A DNA stretch of 64,000 nt from Calothrix sp. NIES-2100 (GTDB lineage: Bacteria > Cyanobacteriota > Cyanobacteriia > Cyanobacteriales > Nostocaceae). The notes beneath the pieces were generated by a model. The model searched no databases, had not been told where the DNA came from, and saw nothing but the letters and a program-made list of their open reading frames with translations. The translations under genes and the position numbers were made by a program. Where the stretch lies: contig NZ_AP018178.1 in NCBI RefSeq assembly GCF_002368195.1, positions 7,762,645 to 7,826,644 of the forward strand. The letters are read 5' to 3'. Of the stretch, positions 59,993 to 64,000 are shown piece after piece; the stretch's first letter is position 1; the number at the start of each line of letters is the position of its first letter.

Positions 59993-61432
59993 TTAAGAAC
60001 GATCTAAAATTTCTTCTAACATTGGTATCAACAAAGTAATGGGAGCGCGGTCTTTGACCTTGATCTTTACGTGTACCGACATTCCAGGCGTGAGTTTGAC
60101 TTTAGGCCCTTTACCAGAAGTCCAACGATATCCACTGTAAGTAGATAAATCTCGTTCCATTGCAATTTTTGCTTCTATTTTTCCTCCCCTAGAACCAACA
60201 ACATTGGAAACTGTTTCATCATTTCCTATGCTTGTAGCTGCTCCCTGTTTAGTAACTGGTAGGATGGATGCAGAAACGAGTTTGCCGATGACTGCTCCTT
60301 CGCCATCAGAGATATTATTTGGAGTTATAGCTACTTCTTTGTCAAAATAAGAAGTTAATTGAATACCTGAAGGAAAATAAGCCATGACAATTGTGGTGTC
60401 TTGCTTACCATCAACGTTGATTCGTCCCAGATTATCCCCGCGATTAATCACTTGTCCTGGTGTAACTGCAAATTCTAACAAGCAACCATCAAAAGAACTG
60501 ATAATTTGGCTATTACGAGCGATTTCACTTTCTAATTCATCAACCTTGCGCTTCACTTCCTGAATTTGATTAATTTGATTGTTTCTTGTTTCTAATTTCT
60601 CTTGCTCTAAACGCCGATTACGAGTTTTTAGCTGTTGCAATTGAGTCTGAATATCACTAATAATATTGACATTTTGGTCATATTTCTGTTGAATTTCCGC
60701 CTCAGTAACTTCTGTTTGCTTTAGTTGTGCTTGTGCATCTGTAATTGTTTCCAAGATGCGATTATACTCCTGTTGAGCTTGAATCAAATTAGTTTGAGAA
60801 ATTGCTCCTACATTTGCTAGTTCTTGACGCTTCTGCAAAGAGTCTTTCAACGCTGGAGCCGTTGCTTGAGCATTCTGCAATCTTTGTTGCAGACTGATGC
60901 GCTGCTGTTGTAGTGCATTTATACTTTTAGTTTTCAGATCTGGTGACAAACTTTGAGTTGTTTGTAGTTGTCGCAGCAGTTGAGTCCGCGACGCAGCAAT
61001 CTCTAGTTGTTCGGAAGCAATGCGTTGTTCTTGGATATTTGCAAAATCCTGAGCCTGAGCTTGAAGTTGAACAAGTTTACCACGTTGAAGTTTGAGCTGT
61101 TCCTTCAACTCGATTGGCTCTAAAGTTGCTAATACTCTTCCTTTACGAACACACTGGTGAGATTGAACATTCAGCGTTTTTATCTGTCCATTGATAGGAG
61201 CATTCAGTGGAACCACGGCATCCGGTTGTATTAATACTCCCTTACCTTCCACCTCGACTGGAATCTGTCCAAAAATACTCCACACCAGCCCAACAGCTAT
61301 TAGTCCACTAAATGTAGCTAATATAACCCAGTCCTTGGAATGTACCAACGGAACTAGAAAATCAAGTTGCTCTGGAGATGCAAGCTTCTCTAAGGCTTTT
61401 GGACGAAATAGGTTCAATTTTTTGACTTTCAT
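59993..61432 (-). CDS. Bacteriocin-type secretion membrane fusion protein (HlyD family)
   Basis: A 479-residue periplasmic adaptor. One TM helix (WVILATFSGLIAVGLVWSIFG, about residues 35-55) is followed by a biotinyl-lipoyl-like half (VLIQPDAVVPLNAPINGQIKTLNVQSHQCVRKGRVLATLEP), a long coiled coil (about 105-310, rich in Q/E), and a C-terminal barrel ending in VKLTPGMSVHVKIKVKDRAPITLLIPMLEEIL. It fits the HlyD proteins of NHLP/NHLM-type bacteriocin exporters. It is divergent from the ABC exporter gene at 61612, from which it is separated by 179 bp. An outer-membrane partner is not in the window. Confidence 0.9.
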   Translation of the reverse strand: MKVKKLNLFRPKALEKLASPEQLDFLVPLVHSKDWVILATFSGLIAVGLVWSIFGQIPVEVEGKGVLIQPDAVVPLNAPINGQIKTLNVQSHQCVRKGRVLATLEPIELKEQLKLQRGKLVQLQAQAQDFANIQEQRIASEQLEIAASRTQLLRQLQTTQSLSPDLKTKSINALQQQRISLQQRLQNAQATAPALKDSLQKRQELANVGAISQTNLIQAQQEYNRILETITDAQAQLKQTEVTEAEIQQKYDQNVNIISDIQTQLQQLKTRNRRLEQEKLETRNNQINQIQEVKRKVDELESEIARNSQIISSFDGCLLEFAVTPGQVINRGDNLGRINVDGKQDTTIVMAYFPSGIQLTSYFDKEVAITPNNISDGEGAVIGKLVSASILPVTKQGAATSIGNDETVSNVVGSRGGKIEAKIAMERDLSTYSGYRWTSGKGPKVKLTPGMSVHVKIKVKDRAPITLLIPMLEEILDRS

Positions 61433-61611
61433 ATACCAGTATTTTTTATACTATCTCCTAAGTAGGAGATATCCTTATATTAATCAATACCTTGAGGAAT
61501 TTAGTTGAATTCTTATAAGGAGTAGACAAGCCAGAAAATTGAAGAATTTATCTTGTTAGCTGTGATTTTTATTACCTTGTGCCTTCTGCCTGTTCGATTT
61601 CAGGATTGATT
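61433..61611. promoter_or_regulatory. Divergent promoter region of the exporter genes
   Basis: The 179 bp must hold both promoters. CCTAAGTAGGAGATATCC (about 61456-61474) contains the GATATCC / CTCCTA near-palindrome. TTTTTTATACTATCTCC resembles a minus-10 region for the HlyD gene. AGGATTG before the ATG at 61612 is the ribosome-binding site of the ABC gene. Confidence 0.4.
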
Positions 61612-63873
61612 ATGCAATTATTTGAAAAATTCAAGCAAGCTGCTGCGATAAAAAAACCAACCCCAAAACCCAGATATTACAACACTCGGATGAGAACGCC
61701 GACTTTATTACAAATGGAGGCTGTCGAATGCGGAGCAGCAGCTTTGGGTATTATTCTCAGCTATTACGGGCGAATAGTTCCTTTGCCAGAATTGCGAGTG
61801 AGTTGTGGTGTTTCCCGTGATGGCTCTAAAGCCTCGAACATGATATTAGCAGCACAAAGTTATGGAATGCAGGCTCAGGGTTTTAAAAAAGACATCCAAC
61901 AGCTTCAAGAAATTAAACCACCGTTTATCGTATTTTGGAACTTTAATCACTTTGTGGTGGTGGAAGGATTTGTTGGCAATACTGGTGGTGGAAAACTGCG
62001 TCAGCGTGTTTGCTTAAATGATCCGGCGACTGGCCCCCGTAGCGTCACAATTGAGGAATTTGACGAAGCCTATACAGGTGTAGTGTTGGTAATGGAGCCG
62101 GGTGCGGAGTTTAAAAAAGGTGGTAAGAAAGCAGATATTATTGGTGCGTTATACTCTCGACTGAAAAATTCCTTTAGCGAACTGTTATTTTGTGTTTTAA
62201 TTGGCTTTTTATTAGTAATTCCTAATTTGGCTCTAGCCGCTATGAGCCAAGTATTTATAGATAATGTCTTGATGAAAAACAGGTTAAACTGGCTTCAACC
62301 AATGTTAATTGGGATGGGAGCGATCGCATTGCTGCAAGCTGTGATGAACTTGCTACAATTACGAAAACTGAGATATCTCAATCTGCGACTGTCCATCAGC
62401 ATGACTGGGCAATTTATTTGGCATTTGTTATGCTTACCCTCTAGTTTCTATGCCCAGCGTTATGCCGGAGAAATTAGCAATCGCATTGCGATTAATAAAA
62501 AAGTTGCCTCAATACTATCAGGAAAGTTAGCTAGAAGCGTCATTGATGCAGTCATGATTGTTTTCTACGCAGCAATGATGCTGGCTTATGACAGGCTGTT
62601 AACACTGATTGGTGTAGCTGCTGTTGTGATTAATGTTACCGCTATTCAGTTGAGATCTCGCCGTCGAATTGATACTAGTATGAGGTTAGCCCAAGACCAA
62701 GGCAAACTAGCTGGAGTCGAAATTGGAACGTTACAAAGTATTGAAACCATTAAAGTTGGTGCGCTAGAATCCGATATTTTTAGTCGTTGGGCAGGATACT
62801 ACGCCAAACTCACCAGTGCCGAGCAGGAAATGTACCAAGATGAACAGTGGGTATCGCTGCTACCATTATTTCTCTCATCCGTAACGACGATGTTATTGTT
62901 AGTTATCGGTGGGTTGCGGGTAATTGATGGTCATTTGACTATTGGGATGTTGGTTGCATTTCAAAGCCTCATGAGTAAGTTCCAAAGTCCTGTAAATACT
63001 TTGCTTGGCTTGGGAACAACCATTCAGACACTCAACGGTGATATGAAACGCTTAGATGATGTGCTGCAAAACCCCACAGATTCATCATTGCAACAGGCAG
63101 CTACTATTGAGCAATCACCTGTTCAATATGCTTGGCCTGTCGAAAAATGTTACTTGCAGGGATATGTCGAAATTCGCAATCTGACTTTTGGATACAGTCG
63201 GGTAGAAGCACCGTTAATTAAAAATTTTAGTTGCACCCTAACACCAGGACAACGGGTGGCTTTTGTGGGTAGTAGCGGTTCGGGAAAGTCTACAATATCC
63301 AAATTGATTACTGGACTTTATCAACCTTGGGATGGCGAAATCTTGTTCGATGGTGTTCCCCGACAGCAAATTCCCCGTGCAGTAATTACTAATTCTTTAG
63401 CGATGGTAGAGCAGGAGATTTTTCTGTTTGGTGGTACGGTACGGGAGAATTTGACTTTGTGGGATGAAACAATTCCTGATGTGCAGTTAATGAAAGCCTG
63501 TCAGGATGCAGCCATTTTGGATGTAGTGATGGCGATTTCTGGCGGTTTGGATGGTAAATTACTGGAAAGTGCATCTAACTTAAGTGGTGGACAGCGCCAA
63601 CGCTTAGAAATTGCCCGTGCTTTGGTGAATAACCCGTCAATTTTGGTAATGGATGAAGCGACGAGTGCTTTAGATGCCAATACAGAGAAAATTATTGATA
63701 GAAATATCCGCCGACGCGGTTGCACTTGTATTATTGTGGCTCACCGTTTAAGTACAATTCGTGATTGCGATGAGATTATTGTGCTGGAACGGGGAAAGGT
63801 GGTGCAACGGGGGACTCATGACCAGATGAAGAGTGTGGACGGGGCTTATAGGAGATTGATTCAAGCGGAGTGA
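61612..63873 (+). CDS. C39-peptidase ABC exporter for double-glycine-leader peptides
   Basis: A 753-residue exporter from ATG 61612 (MQLFEKFKQAA); a GTG 33 bp upstream lacks a better ribosome-binding site. The C39 peptidase (about residues 30-160) has catalytic Cys in LLQMEAVECGAAALGIIL, His in WNFNHFVVVEGFVG and Asp in LNDPATGP, so it should cleave after GG. A six-helix membrane domain (about 180-455) and an ATPase follow, with Walker A VGSSGSGKSTISKLI, signature NLSGGQRQRLEIARAL and Walker B LVMDEATSALD. It matches peptidase exporters of NHLP/NHLM-type bacteriocin systems. The precursor-like gene at 3320 fits as substrate by leader type. A hairpin terminator follows at 63896. Confidence 0.93.
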   Translation: MQLFEKFKQAAAIKKPTPKPRYYNTRMRTPTLLQMEAVECGAAALGIILSYYGRIVPLPELRVSCGVSRDGSKASNMILAAQSYGMQAQGFKKDIQQLQEIKPPFIVFWNFNHFVVVEGFVGNTGGGKLRQRVCLNDPATGPRSVTIEEFDEAYTGVVLVMEPGAEFKKGGKKADIIGALYSRLKNSFSELLFCVLIGFLLVIPNLALAAMSQVFIDNVLMKNRLNWLQPMLIGMGAIALLQAVMNLLQLRKLRYLNLRLSISMTGQFIWHLLCLPSSFYAQRYAGEISNRIAINKKVASILSGKLARSVIDAVMIVFYAAMMLAYDRLLTLIGVAAVVINVTAIQLRSRRRIDTSMRLAQDQGKLAGVEIGTLQSIETIKVGALESDIFSRWAGYYAKLTSAEQEMYQDEQWVSLLPLFLSSVTTMLLLVIGGLRVIDGHLTIGMLVAFQSLMSKFQSPVNTLLGLGTTIQTLNGDMKRLDDVLQNPTDSSLQQAATIEQSPVQYAWPVEKCYLQGYVEIRNLTFGYSRVEAPLIKNFSCTLTPGQRVAFVGSSGSGKSTISKLITGLYQPWDGEILFDGVPRQQIPRAVITNSLAMVEQEIFLFGGTVRENLTLWDETIPDVQLMKACQDAAILDVVMAISGGLDGKLLESASNLSGGQRQRLEIARALVNNPSILVMDEATSALDANTEKIIDRNIRRRGCTCIIVAHRLSTIRDCDEIIVLERGKVVQRGTHDQMKSVDGAYRRLIQAE

Positions 63874-63895
63874 AATTAAGTACTATAAAATGTAA

Positions 63896-63932
63896 TTTCC
63901 CCAGAACATTCGTTAAGAACATTCTGGGGAAA
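63896..63932. terminator. Bidirectional hairpin terminator candidate
   Basis: TTTCCCCAGAA (63896-63906) and TTCTGGGGAAA (63922-63932) are perfect 11-bp arms enclosing a loop with ACATTCGTTAAGA. It lies 23 bp after the exporter stop. There is no long T-run, but the A/T ends of the arms suit a bidirectional terminator. Confidence 0.6.
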
Positions 63933-64000
63933 TGGATATTTTCAGAAGAATTGGATGTTAAGCTACATTGCTTTGCTTAATTGCGTTCTTGTGGCCCTGA

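Noticed and set aside
63958..64000. Possible C-terminal end of a minus-strand gene entering from the right edge.
   Set aside because: Two frames are open over about 12 codons only; nothing can be identified from so short a piece, although convergence on the hairpin at 63896 would fit.

Overview
The window reads as chromosomal DNA of a filamentous, phycoerythrin-containing cyanobacterium of the Nostocales type. The evidence is C-phycoerythrin genes (cpeB, cpeA) with the lyase genes cpeY and cpeZ, an NblA-like gene, a membrane-anchored phycobilisome linker, very frequent GCGATCGC (HIP1) octamers, heptanucleotide tandem repeats between genes, and the mix of CHAT, CHASE2, DUF928 and haemagglutinin-type genes usual in these genomes. 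No rRNA, tRNA or CRISPR array was seen.

Layout. 1-3.9 kb: an edge-truncated ACP phosphodiesterase, two tandem rhomboid proteases, a foldback element, a double-glycine-leader bacteriocin-like precursor and a convergent 50-residue gene. 4.3-8.9 kb: an NAD gene cluster (pncB, nadD, an NrtR-like regulator, nadE) whose promoter overlaps a 12-bp-arm palindrome, a good candidate operator. 9.2-11.6 kb: small toxin-antitoxin genes (hicAB, and a RelE-like gene coupled to a CHAT caspase-like protein) and a small membrane protein. 11.7-18.4 kb: dnaJ-like and dnaK genes, the latter with an unusual RD/YG-repeat tail, an M28 peptidase, a bestrophin, DUF2945 and a frameshifted DUF3140 gene, and a ComFB-like gene.

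19.5-37.2 kb: a signalling and surface island with four sensor kinases (one CHASE2), a repeat-bearing DUF928 protein, a TPR-CHAT protein and two paralogous two-partner-secretion exoproteins. 37.3-39.2 kb: a second foldback element with an 8-bp target duplication, a methyltransferase and a 50-residue zinc-ribbon-like gene. 39.3-46.5 kb: the light-harvesting region. On the minus strand lie an nblA-like gene, cpeB, cpeA, an inserted MITE, cpeY, a GNAT gene and cpeZ; on the plus strand lie a CpcS/CpeS-type lyase, an HEYAH protein and a CpcL-type linker. Together these make phycoerythrin, attach its bilins, anchor rods in the membrane and probably degrade the antenna.

46.9-59.3 kb: an accessory region with a truncated TPR gene, IS4-type transposase remnants, a PLD-SNF2 helicase, a Uma2 protein, a TnpB element, a 21-bp minisatellite and a large Eco57I-like methylase. 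The helicase and methylase look like one defence system interrupted by the TnpB element. 59.3-63.9 kb: a DUF192 lipoprotein and a divergent pair, membrane fusion protein and C39-peptidase ABC exporter, of the kind that processes double-glycine leaders like that at 3.3 kb.

Repeat families recur across the window: two copies of a 193-194 bp MITE (one with a 9-bp target duplication), a five-member 29-30 bp repeat, and dispersed repeats read in frame inside several genes. All function calls come from reading sequences by eye; no search was run.
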